Assembly: GCF_020005165.1 (NCBI RefSeq)
Contig: NZ_JAHCLT010000001.1
Span: forward strand, 496,001 to 560,000
From: Kangiella taiwanensis
GTDB lineage: Bacteria > Pseudomonadota > Gammaproteobacteria > Enterobacterales > Kangiellaceae
Direction of reading: 5' to 3'
DNA length: 64,000 bases
Positions 18,285-26,330 of this stretch are shown here, one piece after another (within the stretch, counting starts at the first letter, position 1; each line of letters opens with the position of its first letter). The notes under the pieces were generated by a model. The model had not been told where the DNA came from. It worked only from the letters and a program-made list of their open reading frames with translations, and made no database searches. Made by a program: the position numbers and the translations under genes.

Positions 18285-19361
18285 ATGGGCTTATTTTCTC
18301 AGCATAAAAAATACATTGCGTTCATCTGGCTTGGTATTGTTATAAGCTTTGCAACCACTGCCAGCAACGCGAGCTCTGAGCTGCCAGCAATACCACTACA
18401 GAGCCATTTGATTAAAGTGAGTGGTCATAACATCCACGTTCATCAAAAAGGAAAGAAAAGTCACAAGGAACAACCCTTGCTCATACTCCTATCAGGGCCA
18501 ACCGACAACTGGCATAGTGATAGCGCTTGGTGGGCCTTGGCACAAAGTGTCTTGGCGGAACGTTATCAAACCTTGTCGATTGATCGAGCAGGGCAAGGGT
18601 GGTCACAAAAAATCGATCACCCTTCATACCGCCAGTTTGCGCAAGACCTCAAGGTACTTTTAGCACAAGGGAGCTTGCTCGAACCGAGTGAGGAGTTTGT
18701 TTTTGTGGCCTTCGCCAGTTCGAATCTATCGTTGAATCTATTGCTGGCTGATCCTTCTATTAAGAGCCGGACCCGTGGTGTGGTATTGATTGACCCGGAC
18801 GTGTTAACGCCACATTCCATCGAGCACTACACTGGCGAGACTGAAGGGTATAAACAAGGTTGGCAAGGGCTGGAAGATTATATTCGTGCAGGGAAATATG
18901 ATGCACGTATTGAGGAAAAGCTTGCGGCCGAGCGCCAGCATCTGGAATCGTTGATCCCACAAGAACATGCTGGGCACATGGACTGGGACTATTATGATGC
19001 GATAACAATGATTCGCAGAACACGTGACTATCAAGTGCACAAGTTTTTAGAAGCGAGTGTCTATAAAGAGGACCTAGAGGCGGCAAAGAAACAGGGGTTC
19101 CCAACTGAGATGCCGCTGGTGGTGTTGGATACCGACTTTGAGTCGGCTTATCTGGAGAAGCTGGAAGACGAGAAGATAAAAGCGTCTATCGCACAGTGGC
19201 GTCAAGAAGGTATTGAGAGTTTCTTTGAGATGGCCCAGAAGAGTTCATGTGGCGCTTATTGGCCCGTGAATACTCAGGAGCACTTGTTGATGATGACACA
19301 GCCAGAAATGATTGAGCAGGCCGTTGAAAAAGTTCTGGCCTGCTCAAAGGGCAAATCGTAA
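18285..19361 (+). CDS. Exported alpha/beta-hydrolase-like protein with degenerate nucleophile elbow
   Basis: 358 residues with an N-terminal signal sequence (about 10-30). The fold is recognisable: LLILLSGPTDNWHSDSAWW for the oxyanion strand, LSIDRAGQGWS, and a late His in QEHLLMMTQPEMI. The elbow that should read GxSxG reads AFASSN, so the nucleophile position aligns with Ala or a shifted Ser. It may be inactive or use a changed geometry. It is divergent from the choice-of-anchor B gene and convergent with the malic enzyme gene. Confidence 0.65.
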   Translation: MGLFSQHKKYIAFIWLGIVISFATTASNASSELPAIPLQSHLIKVSGHNIHVHQKGKKSHKEQPLLILLSGPTDNWHSDSAWWALAQSVLAERYQTLSIDRAGQGWSQKIDHPSYRQFAQDLKVLLAQGSLLEPSEEFVFVAFASSNLSLNLLLADPSIKSRTRGVVLIDPDVLTPHSIEHYTGETEGYKQGWQGLEDYIRAGKYDARIEEKLAAERQHLESLIPQEHAGHMDWDYYDAITMIRRTRDYQVHKFLEASVYKEDLEAAKKQGFPTEMPLVVLDTDFESAYLEKLEDEKIKASIAQWRQEGIESFFEMAQKSSCGAYWPVNTQEHLLMMTQPEMIEQAVEKVLACSKGKS

Positions 19362-19374
19362 AACTGTCTAAGTG

Positions 19375-20568
19375 TTAAAGAGGGCGTTGAACGTTATCTT
19401 TAATCGCTTGCTCTCGGACCGCTTCGGCAACTTTCTGTGCAACGTTGCGGTTTAATGGATCGGGAAGAACGTGATCAGCCGATAAGTTATTCACCGCATT
19501 AGCTAAGGCATGTGCCGCTGCAATTTTCATGGCCTCAGTAATTCGAGTCGCACGAGCTTCAAGCGCACCACGGAAAATACCGGGGAAAGCTAAAACGTTG
19601 TTGACCTGATTCGGGAAATCGCTGCGTCCCGTACCAACGACCGAAGCACCTGCTGCTTTGGCTTCGTCTGGCATGATTTCAGGGATCGGGTTGGCCATAG
19701 CCAAAATGATGGGGTCATCATTCATCAGCTTGATATCGTCACCATTCAGCAAGTTACCTTTTGACACACCAATAAATACGTCTGCGTCGCGCATGGCGTC
19801 ACGTAAGTCGCCATTACGATTATGACGGTTGGTGTAAGCAAGAATTTTCTTCTTTTCATGATTGAGGTTATCGCGATCCGGCGAGATGATGCCTTTTGAG
19901 TCGCACACGAGAACATCTTCAACGGGAATACAGGCTGCTTCGTCATGGCCTACGCAGCGCAGTAGCTTGGCGATCGCCGTACCTGCGGCGCCAGCCCCGT
20001 TGATAACCACTTTAAGTTCTTTGATGTCTTTGCCGGTAATTTTGCAAGCATTGATTAAGGCCGCGAGCAATACGATTGCCGTACCATGCTGGTCATCGTG
20101 GAAAACCGGAATACCAATATCCTGCAAGGCTTCTTCGATTTCAAAACATTTCGGTGCAGCGATATCTTCAAGGTTAATGCCGCCAAAGGTTGGCGCAATT
20201 GTCTTAACCGTGGTCACGATTTCTTCGACAGACTCAGCGTCGATTACCAAAGGTACGCCATCAATATCGGCAAACTCTTTAAATAGAATGGCTTTACCTT
20301 CCATCACAGGAAGTGCTGCTTCAGGGCCGATGTCGCCTAGACCCAATACCGCTGAACCATCGGATACGATAGCGACTGAGTTACCTTTCATGGTGTAAAG
20401 GTAGCTGGAGTTTTTATCTTTTGCGATATGATTGGAGACGGCAGCAACGCCAGGGGTGTAAGCGACAGAAAGATCTTCTCGATTTTGAAGCGGGACTTTG
20501 CTTTTAATGCCCCATTTGCCGCGCAAGTATTTGTGGATGTCTAACGATTTTTTGAAAAATTCACTCAT
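19375..20568 (-). CDS. Malic enzyme, short form (malate to pyruvate and CO2)
   Basis: 397 residues, a malic enzyme without the C-terminal phosphotransacetylase-like domain of MaeB. The start MSEFFKKSLDIHKYLRGK is preferred; an open extension upstream would run through the doxX terminator. AYTPGVAAVS, SDGSAVLGLGDIGPEAALPVMEGKA (in part), the metal site EDIAAPKCFEIE and FHDDQHGTAIV, and the nucleotide site INGAGAAGTAIA are present. The cofactor (NAD or NADP) cannot be decided here. It converts malate to pyruvate at the TCA cycle branch point. Confidence 0.92.
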   Translation of the reverse strand: MSEFFKKSLDIHKYLRGKWGIKSKVPLQNREDLSVAYTPGVAAVSNHIAKDKNSSYLYTMKGNSVAIVSDGSAVLGLGDIGPEAALPVMEGKAILFKEFADIDGVPLVIDAESVEEIVTTVKTIAPTFGGINLEDIAAPKCFEIEEALQDIGIPVFHDDQHGTAIVLLAALINACKITGKDIKELKVVINGAGAAGTAIAKLLRCVGHDEAACIPVEDVLVCDSKGIISPDRDNLNHEKKKILAYTNRHNRNGDLRDAMRDADVFIGVSKGNLLNGDDIKLMNDDPIILAMANPIPEIMPDEAKAAGASVVGTGRSDFPNQVNNVLAFPGIFRGALEARATRITEAMKIAAAHALANAVNNLSADHVLPDPLNRNVAQKVAEAVREQAIKDNVQRPL

Positions 20569-20683
20569 GATTGTTTCGTTTCGCTCAAGGCTAGCTTTGA
20601 GAAATTTATGCGCTCTAATGATACGCTCATTGTACGGCAATTGTGGTCGGATTAGCACCGTAAAACGGGACTTATTTGGAAAA

Positions 20684-20703
20684 AAGCCAGTTTTCACTGG
20701 CTT
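20684..20703 (-). terminator. Rho-independent terminator after the DoxX gene
   Basis: Read on the minus strand: AAGCCAG, a 6-base loop, CTGGCTT and then a T run reaching down to 20681. It lies between the stop of the DoxX gene and the chosen start of the malic enzyme gene, supporting separate transcripts. Confidence 0.85.
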
Positions 20704-20729
20704 AATTCATGTTTTAAACGCTGAGTGGC

Positions 20730-21308
20730 TTATTTGGCTTTAGGAAATGCTTTCCCTAACCAGTAATCAACTGAGAAATAGCGTCCTCCACCGGTAAAGA
20801 ATAGCGAAGCCAGCATAATGAAGTAGGTTGCTGCAAACTCAATCCCGTTTTGCAAAATGGCGAAGTTACCTTTTGCTGTGAGCCAGTTATAGTTGCCGTA
20901 TTCTTTTAAAATACTGCGCGCCATATCTAAGCGGTTCCCCACCTCTGGATCCGACGACTGAGCAATAGCGTACCAGCCATTATCCCAGTGTACAGCTAAA
21001 GCGGCGACCAGCATGGTGATCATCAGCGGGATAGCGGCCCAGCGTGTGGCGAAACCAACCAGAATAAAAATACCGCCGATCATTTCCGCACTTGCGGCGA
21101 GAAACGTCATGACATCAGGCATCGGCATGCCCAAGCTAGCGAACCAGTCCGAGGTGCTTGAGAAATTCTCAAACTTACGTGAACCAGCTTCGTAAAGCGG
21201 AAAGAAGAGCACAAGGCGGAATAATAAAGGTGGAATACCGTCTAAATGTTTTAAGTAATGACACACACAAGCTTGAAACTCGTGATATTTGGTTGCGATG
21301 CTACTCAT
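20730..21308 (-). CDS. DoxX family membrane protein
   Basis: 192 residues with four membrane helices. RLVLFFPLYEAGSRKFENF followed by LGMPMPDVMTFLAASAEMIGGIFILVGFATRWAA (in part) matches the DoxX/SURF4-like family, whose bacterial members are linked to redox or detoxification complexes without a firm catalytic role. An internal loop of about 35 residues (DNGWYAIAQSSDPEVGNRL) is longer than in minimal DoxX proteins. It has its own terminator and a ribosome site near 21317. Confidence 0.8.
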   Translation of the reverse strand: MSSIATKYHEFQACVCHYLKHLDGIPPLLFRLVLFFPLYEAGSRKFENFSSTSDWFASLGMPMPDVMTFLAASAEMIGGIFILVGFATRWAAIPLMITMLVAALAVHWDNGWYAIAQSSDPEVGNRLDMARSILKEYGNYNWLTAKGNFAILQNGIEFAATYFIMLASLFFTGGGRYFSVDYWLGKAFPKAK

Positions 21309-21357
21309 AAAAAACTCCTGTTGTTATGGTATTCCTCCTATTCAACGGAGCTGCTCA

Positions 21358-22875
21358 TCAGAGCTTTTTAGTCGGAATACTGCTTTCTTGATAAGGGTGT
21401 ATCTTATCTAAAGGAGTCGATAACCCCGTTTCTGTTACAACTCTAACATGATGTCTTTTTAATCCGCGTGGTTCAGTGACGCCACACGAGTGAGCGATCA
21501 TGCCCACCGCTTTGACTAAATTCTTATGATAATGGTAAACACGCTCAGCTTTATCTGGTACCACCAAACCTTTCTGTAAATCAGGATCGTGGGTGGTGAC
21601 GCCCGTTGGGCACGTATTCTTATTGCACTGCAACGCTTGGATACAGCCGAGCGCAAACATGAAGCCACGTGCCGATAAGGCAAAGTCCGCACCCATAGCC
21701 AAAGCCCAAGCAACGCCAGATGGATTGATCATTTTGCCCGAACAGATCACTTTGATGCGATCACGTAGCCCTTGCTTATGAAGCACATTGAGCACCATGG
21801 GTAGGCTTTCTTTAATGGTTAGGCCAACATAGTCGAACAACGGTTGTGGCGCGGCGCCAGAGCCACCATCCGCGCTATCAATGGTGATAAAGTCAGGTGC
21901 TGATTCTGGCCCTCGGCGGTGTATTTCTTCGCACAAATCAAATAGGAAAGCATCGGTGCCGATGACGGTCTTGAAGCCAACAGGCTTGCCACTAATATCG
22001 CGAATGTGATTGATCATGTCCAATAAGTCGCTGACATTATTGATTTCAGGATGACCGTTAGGACTGATGGAGTCCTGGCCTTCAGGGATGTGACGGATTT
22101 GGGCGATTTCAGCGGTGACTTTACGACCAGGTAAAATACCGCCTTTGCCAGGTTTCGCGCCTTGAGCTAACTTAAGCTCAATCATCTTAACTTGTGGGTG
22201 TGAGCTAGCCTCTTTCAGCTTGTCATCGTCTAAACCACCCTCGTCATTACGAACGCCGTATTTAGCTGTACCAATCTGAAACACCACATCACCGCCACCC
22301 GACAAGTGGTGTGGCGACAAGCCACCTTCACCAGTATTGATCCAGCAACCTGCTTTGGCCGCGCCTTTAGCAAGTGCTTGAACTGCGACTTTGGATAAAG
22401 AGCCATAACTCATGCCCGATATATTGAAGAAGCTCTTGGCGAGATAAGGGGTGCGGCAATAAGGCCCTATTAACACAGGTTGAGACTCAACGGCATTTTT
22501 CTCTAGGGTCGGGAACTGGTCGTTTAAAAACATCACAGTGCCAGTCGGCGTGAGGTTGCGGGTAGAGCCGAAGGCTAACGTACGGCTAACATCTTTTGCT
22601 GCGCGGTAGGCCCAGTTGCGTTCGGCACGATTGAACGGCATTTCTTCACGATCCATAGCGAAGAAGTATTGGCGAAAAAATTCACCCAGATGTTCGAACC
22701 AGTAGCGGAAGTGACCAATAACAGGGAAGTTACGGCGTATTGCCTGTTTTTTTTGTGTTTTATCGATGATATAGACGATGAGGATGGTTATGAGTAATAG
22801 GCTCAGGCCCAAAACAAAGAAAAGTCCGATCCAGTTGAGCACTGTTTTAGCAAAGGCCATAAACCCCGATTCCAT
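21358..22875 (-). CDS. FMN-binding glutamate synthase family protein
   Basis: 505 residues: an N-terminal membrane helix (about 8-33) and the FMN/iron-sulphur central domain of glutamate synthase. FNISGMSYGSLSKVAVQALAKGA (in part), TGEGGLSPHH, GAKPGKGGILPG, TIDSADGGSGAAP and the cluster cysteines in QALQCNKNTCPTG are seen. The glutaminase domain is absent, so it is a stand-alone GltB2-like protein; the reaction is uncertain. The ATG at 22875 has GAGG 9 bases upstream, better than the GTG at 22881. Confidence 0.88.
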   Translation of the reverse strand: MESGFMAFAKTVLNWIGLFFVLGLSLLLITILIVYIIDKTQKKQAIRRNFPVIGHFRYWFEHLGEFFRQYFFAMDREEMPFNRAERNWAYRAAKDVSRTLAFGSTRNLTPTGTVMFLNDQFPTLEKNAVESQPVLIGPYCRTPYLAKSFFNISGMSYGSLSKVAVQALAKGAAKAGCWINTGEGGLSPHHLSGGGDVVFQIGTAKYGVRNDEGGLDDDKLKEASSHPQVKMIELKLAQGAKPGKGGILPGRKVTAEIAQIRHIPEGQDSISPNGHPEINNVSDLLDMINHIRDISGKPVGFKTVIGTDAFLFDLCEEIHRRGPESAPDFITIDSADGGSGAAPQPLFDYVGLTIKESLPMVLNVLHKQGLRDRIKVICSGKMINPSGVAWALAMGADFALSARGFMFALGCIQALQCNKNTCPTGVTTHDPDLQKGLVVPDKAERVYHYHKNLVKAVGMIAHSCGVTEPRGLKRHHVRVVTETGLSTPLDKIHPYQESSIPTKKL

Positions 22876-23045
22876 GAACACTTACCTCATTGACATATCT
22901 ATACAATTTTTCTGTTATATTAACGCTAAAATAGTGCTTAAGACTATTAGTTCAAAGCGTTTGTACTTCGTCAGAGTAATTGAGTTTTTGCTGATAAGTC
23001 AAAAATAAACGTTAATAACTGCATTTCGGTGCTACTGGGGAACCT

Positions 23046-23660
23046 GTGACAGAAAAAGCGTTACCGCCTGAAGATGAGTTGGTTGAGCGACTGAAAAATA
23101 ATGATGTCGTTTTATTCGAGCGAGTGGTGAAAGAATACCATTCAGCGATGTTTGGCGTGGCTTATTCGATCGCCGGCCCTGCTATTGCTGATGAGGTGGT
23201 TCAAGAAGCTTGGGTTTCGGCAATCAATGCGATCCATAAATTTGAGGGTCGCTCAGCGTTAAAGTCATGGTTAATTCGAATTACCGCCAATGAAGCAAAA
23301 ACTCGCTTGCGTAAAGAATCGCGCTCAGTATCCTTAGAAGCCGTTGATGAAAACTGGGCGACGGATACACGTTTTACAGAAAAAGGCCACTGGGCAGGTG
23401 GAAATCCCGAATGGGATATTTCCTCTCCAGATGACCTGTTGGCAGCTGATGAACTTCAAGATTGCGTCAAGAAACACATGGTCAAGTTACCCGACAATCA
23501 GCAACAAATCATAAATTTAAGGGATGTCGGCGGACTAGATATGGACACAATTTGTAACATCTTGGAGATCACTGCATCTAATGCCCGAGTATTGTTACAC
23601 CGTGCGCGCGATAAGATGCAGCAGGTAGTCGCGAGATTTCAGAGGACTGGAGAATGTTGA
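23046..23660 (+). CDS. ECF-type RNA polymerase sigma factor
   Basis: 204 residues, GTG start. Region 2 (FGVAYSIAGPAIADEVVQEAWVSAI, about 35-60, in part) and region 4 (LPDNQQQIINLRDVGGLDMDTICNILEITASNARVLLHRAR, in part) are complete. The linker between them (about 100-140) is longer than usual. It overlaps the downstream zinc-finger gene by 7 bases, the usual coupling of an ECF sigma factor to its anti-sigma factor. The signal sensed is not evident. Confidence 0.92.
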   Translation: MTEKALPPEDELVERLKNNDVVLFERVVKEYHSAMFGVAYSIAGPAIADEVVQEAWVSAINAIHKFEGRSALKSWLIRITANEAKTRLRKESRSVSLEAVDENWATDTRFTEKGHWAGGNPEWDISSPDDLLAADELQDCVKKHMVKLPDNQQQIINLRDVGGLDMDTICNILEITASNARVLLHRARDKMQQVVARFQRTGEC

Positions 23661-23890
23661 GTTGTAAACACACAATAGCCCAAGGGACTGATTATTTGGA
23701 TAAAGAATTGAGCTTTTGGCGCAAGGTCGAGATGAAGATGCATCTCATGATTTGTGTCAATTGTCGGCGTTACGTCAAGCAGCTCAAGCAGACCGTCGTG
23801 ATGTTATCAAAAGGTCAATTTAAACAACCGAGTGAGCAGCAAGTTGAACAATTAAAGAAGGAATATCAAGAGGTTAGTTCAAAGCAGTAG
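23654..23890 (+). CDS. Small zinc-finger anti-sigma factor (ZAS-like)
   Basis: 78 residues, soluble, no membrane segment. His30-x3-Cys34-x2-Cys37 (HLMICVNC) with an upstream Cys4 matches the zinc-binding anti-sigma motif of the zf-HC2 type, and the rest is a helical tail. It probably binds the ECF sigma factor encoded immediately upstream. Lack of a membrane part suggests that it senses a cytoplasmic cue, for example redox or metal state. Confidence 0.8.
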   Translation: MLSCKHTIAQGTDYLDKELSFWRKVEMKMHLMICVNCRRYVKQLKQTVVMLSKGQFKQPSEQQVEQLKKEYQEVSSKQ

Positions 23891-23900
23891 CGTCAATAAA

Positions 23901-23928
23901 GAGGTGTCCCTAGTAGAGTGAACACCTC
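23901..23928. terminator. Convergent hairpin between the anti-sigma gene and bamE
   Basis: GAGGTGT (23901-23907) and ACACCTC (23922-23928) form a 7-bp stem with a 14-base loop between two convergent stops. There is no clear T run on either side, so termination is probable but not certain. Confidence 0.5.
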
Positions 23929-23941
23929 GTAAACTGACCAG

Positions 23942-24253
23942 CTATTCTTTTTCTGGCTTAATTGTTCCTTCCATGCGCTCAAGTTTGTCGTCAGCAAAAT
24001 GCAAAATAAGACGCTTAGAACGCGATTCGCCACTCGAAGGCTCTAAATAGTACAAGTAGTACCAGGTGCTGTCCTCTAAATTCGTGTTTAAAGCAGGCTT
24101 ACCCAAAATAAACGCGATTTGCGACTTAGTCATGCCAGGTTCAATCTTATTCACTTCTTCTTGTTGTAAAATATTGCCCTGCTGAATCGACGGTGTGTAA
24201 ACGCAAGCAGAAGCAAGAACGAGCAATAGCGATAAACAAAACAGTTTTTTCAT
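23942..24253 (-). CDS. bamE: Outer membrane protein assembly lipoprotein BamE
   Basis: BamE is a non-essential lipoprotein of the BAM complex that inserts beta-barrels into the outer membrane. The 103-residue protein has a lipoprotein signal peptide ending SAC (Cys near residue 17), then VNKIEPGMTKSQIAFILGKP and STWYYLYYLEP, diagnostic of BamE/SmpA. It is divergent from fur, the common arrangement in gammaproteobacteria. Confidence 0.94.
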   Translation of the reverse strand: MKKLFCLSLLLVLASACVYTPSIQQGNILQQEEVNKIEPGMTKSQIAFILGKPALNTNLEDSTWYYLYYLEPSSGESRSKRLILHFADDKLERMEGTIKPEKE

Positions 24254-24380
24254 GTGTTACCTAATTTCTTGAGTTATTAGTGATTTTAGAGGTTCTTATT
24301 TAACTTTCCAAATCACTTTATATACAATCTGCGCCCTAGTATAATCATTTTGTCGCGCAAATCTATCGGAGGATGTATTT

Positions 24381-24782
24381 TTGGAAAGCCAACAGTTAAA
24401 AAAAGCAGGTCTTAAAGTAACTCTACCCAGAGTTAAGATTTTGCAAATACTGGAAAGTTCCGACGAACGCCACTTGAGTGCTGAAGATGTCTACAAGATG
24501 TTGCTAGACTCAGGTGATGACGTAGGTTTAGCGACGGTTTACCGTGTCTTAACCCAGTTCGAAACCGCAGGCCTTATTACTCGTCACAACTTTGAAGGCG
24601 GCCACTCAGTCTTTGAATTGGATGATGGCGAACATCACGATCACATGGTTGATGTCGATGATGGCACAGTGATTGAATTCATGAATGACGAAATCGAGCG
24701 TCTACAGCATGTCATTGCTGAAGAACATGGCTTTGAGATTGTGGATCATAGTTTGGTTTTGTACGTTAAGAAGAAAAACTAA
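24381..24782 (+). CDS. fur: Ferric uptake regulator Fur without cysteines
   Basis: 133 residues, TTG start with GGAGGA (24368-24373) 7 bases upstream. The DNA-binding start LKKAGLKVTLPRVKIL and the metal-site region EHHDHM, the Glu-rich DEIERLQ helix and VDHSLVLYVKKK are typical. The structural-zinc CxxC pair of E. coli Fur is replaced by DVDD, and the whole protein has no cysteine. The closest style is the Pseudomonas Fur, which also ends in VRKKK or VKKK. A TATAAT at 24340-24345 is a candidate -10 element. Confidence 0.94.
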   Translation: MESQQLKKAGLKVTLPRVKILQILESSDERHLSAEDVYKMLLDSGDDVGLATVYRVLTQFETAGLITRHNFEGGHSVFELDDGEHHDHMVDVDDGTVIEFMNDEIERLQHVIAEEHGFEIVDHSLVLYVKKKN

Positions 24783-24785
24783 TTT

Positions 24786-24907
24786 AAAAAGCATCTTTTC
24801 TTTCGAACTCTTCGTTAAAAAACTCTTCAAGGCTAGTCATTTACTTGGTGTAAACTCCTAGCCTTGCTTCGGTTTTTGCCTCGACCTCAAAAGAAAATCC
24901 AGCTTTT
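24786..24907. repeat. Large nested imperfect palindrome, copy A
   Basis: Nested complementary blocks surround a TTTAC (24840-24844)/GTAAA (24850-24854) centre: AAGGCTA 24829-24835 with TAGCCTT 24859-24865; AAAAAC 24818-24823 with GTTTTT 24872-24877; TTTTCTTT 24796-24803 with AAAGAAAA 24890-24897; AAAAGC near 24787-24792 with GCTTTT 24902-24907. The design and central bases match copy B at 36007-36125, although the arms differ in sequence. It starts a few bases after the fur stop and could act as its terminator or as a mobile REP-like element. Confidence 0.75.
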
Positions 24908-25199
24908 AGGGCTAACTCGTGGTACCAAAGGCATTTCTCTAACTGCGCACTCACACCAAAATTCTAATTTCCTCGAACTATGTCATTCTGGCGTGGAGCG
25001 GGATATTTCTCGTCTTGTTTAATTGCTTTTAGTTATTTTTTATCTAATACCTTATAACTCAAGAAGTTGTAAAGAAATCTGACTGATTGATTTTCGTACA
25101 GTTGGGCGTATACTTTTTGGCCTTGGGGATTTTTTTGATCTCTATCAAAAGCTTGCGTTTGTTGTAGTTTTTTACTCGGTTAACGAAAAGGAGTTAGCT
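24908..25199 (+). promoter_or_regulatory. Gap with a promoter for the exported protein at 25200
   Basis: No gene is seen. TTGATT (25087-25092), a 16-base spacer and TATACT (25109-25114) form a good sigma-70-type promoter, leaving a leader of roughly 80 bases. The leader holds a perfect hairpin TTTTGAT (25133-25139), loop CTCT, ATCAAAA (25144-25150). The rest of the stretch shows nothing recognisable. Confidence 0.55.
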
Positions 25200-25970
25200 A
25201 TGAACAAGCGTTTCTATACTTTAAGCCTTCTACTGGCAGTCATACCTTTTGTCTTATTAACGACTCAAACGGCAACCGCCGCCGATGAAAAGCCACCGGC
25301 AATGGCGGAAATGTGGCACTTTAAAATTGATCCGGCGGATCAGAAAAGCTTTGAAAAAGCTCTAAAAGCACATGCGAAATTCAGAAAAGAAAAAGGTGAC
25401 CCTAGAAACTGGGCAGCTTACACGCCGCATACGGGGATTATTGGACGGGACTATTATGTGCGCCATTGTTGTTTTAAGTGGAGCGATCACCAAAAATACA
25501 GTGAGTTAAAAGTGCATGAAGAGCTTGGCAATGACTGGGCAAATGGTCCGGGTAAGTATGTCAAAAAGTCTCGCCATTTTTACTCTTGGGTCGATCATGA
25601 AAACAATAACTGGCCGGAAGGCACGAAAGCGAACTTATTGCGGTTAACCCATCATAAACTCAAGCCTAACTCAGACATCGGCCCTGTGGTCAAAGAAATC
25701 TCTGACTTAGCAAAAAAGATGGGCTGGAAACGTGCTTGGGGTTGGTCTTATGAGCGTAACATGGATGGTGTTTATTTAACGCTTGCAATGCCGAGTGAAA
25801 ATTTTGCCGGTTTTGAGCAACCAAAGCCTGGTTTTGAAGAAATGGCGGCAAAAGAAATTGGTAAGGACGAGCTAAAAGATCTATTCAGTCGATTTGATGA
25901 GCATGTTGATAGCTTGAGTTTCCAGATCATGAGGTTAAGACCTGAGTTCTCGGTAATGCACGATAAGTGA
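25200..25970 (+). CDS. Hypothetical exported protein
   Basis: 256 residues with a clean signal peptide (about 1-28, ending ATAA). Not recognised. Two similar halves may exist: MWHFKIDPADQKSFEKALKAH near the mature N-terminus and LLRLTHHKLKPNSDIGPVVKE in the middle, each followed by a Trp-rich strand, as in dimeric alpha/beta-barrel (ABM-like) domains; this reading is inference. AAAAGGAG precedes the ATG. It stands alone between its own promoter and a convergent hairpin. Confidence 0.6.
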   Translation: MNKRFYTLSLLLAVIPFVLLTTQTATAADEKPPAMAEMWHFKIDPADQKSFEKALKAHAKFRKEKGDPRNWAAYTPHTGIIGRDYYVRHCCFKWSDHQKYSELKVHEELGNDWANGPGKYVKKSRHFYSWVDHENNNWPEGTKANLLRLTHHKLKPNSDIGPVVKEISDLAKKMGWKRAWGWSYERNMDGVYLTLAMPSENFAGFEQPKPGFEEMAAKEIGKDELKDLFSRFDEHVDSLSFQIMRLRPEFSVMHDK

Positions 25971-25984
25971 TCGGTGATTGAATA

Positions 25985-26025
25985 GCCTCGAAGTGGCTTG
26001 TAGAAAAACTAGCTCACTTCGGGGC
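25985..26025. terminator. Convergent hairpin between the exported protein and the S4 protein
   Basis: GCCTCGAAGTG (25985-25995) pairs with CACTTCGGGGC (26015-26025), 11 pairs with one G-T, around a 19-base loop, followed on the plus strand by CAGACTCTTTT. It lies between two convergent genes and probably ends transcription of at least the plus-strand gene. Confidence 0.65.
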
Positions 26026-26051
26026 CAGACTCTTTTGGATAACTGTTTTGC

Positions 26052-26273
26052 TTATTCACCAAGAGTAATTTTATAAAGTTCATCCATAAACTCAATGGTA
26101 TCTCCTGAGACAATTTTCTTACGCTTTTGAGTTTCTACTGCGCCATTAACTTTGACCAATCCCTCGCTAATGATCATCTTAGCCTCGCCGCCACTGCCGA
26201 CGATACCCTCAAACTTAAGGATCTTGAATAATTCGACGGGTTCTTTGTTGATGATGATAGTGTCTGTTGTCAT
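26052..26273 (-). CDS. S4-domain RNA-binding protein, YbcJ-like
   Basis: 73 residues making up a single S4 domain: ELFKILKFEGIVGSGGEAKMIISEG (in part), LVKVNGAVETQKRKKIVSGDTIEF. This is the YbcJ family of small RNA-binding proteins, with no assigned target. It lies 57 bases downstream of the HEPN-like gene on the same strand, so it may share its transcript with recN. Confidence 0.85.
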   Translation of the reverse strand: MTTDTIIINKEPVELFKILKFEGIVGSGGEAKMIISEGLVKVNGAVETQKRKKIVSGDTIEFMDELYKITLGE

Positions 26274-26330
26274 TCTTTACCTTTAGGTTATGTTTGTAGA
26301 CTTTGCACTTTTAAATCAGCACTCTGCGGC

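Noticed and set aside
20569-20697. N-terminal extension of the malic enzyme by 43 residues
   Set aside because: It would run through the DoxX-gene terminator and has no counterpart in the family; the start at 20568 is used.
25000-25024. REP-like motif (GTCATTCTGGCG...GCGGGAT) after palindrome A
   Set aside because: The two halves do not pair well and no second copy was seen in the window.
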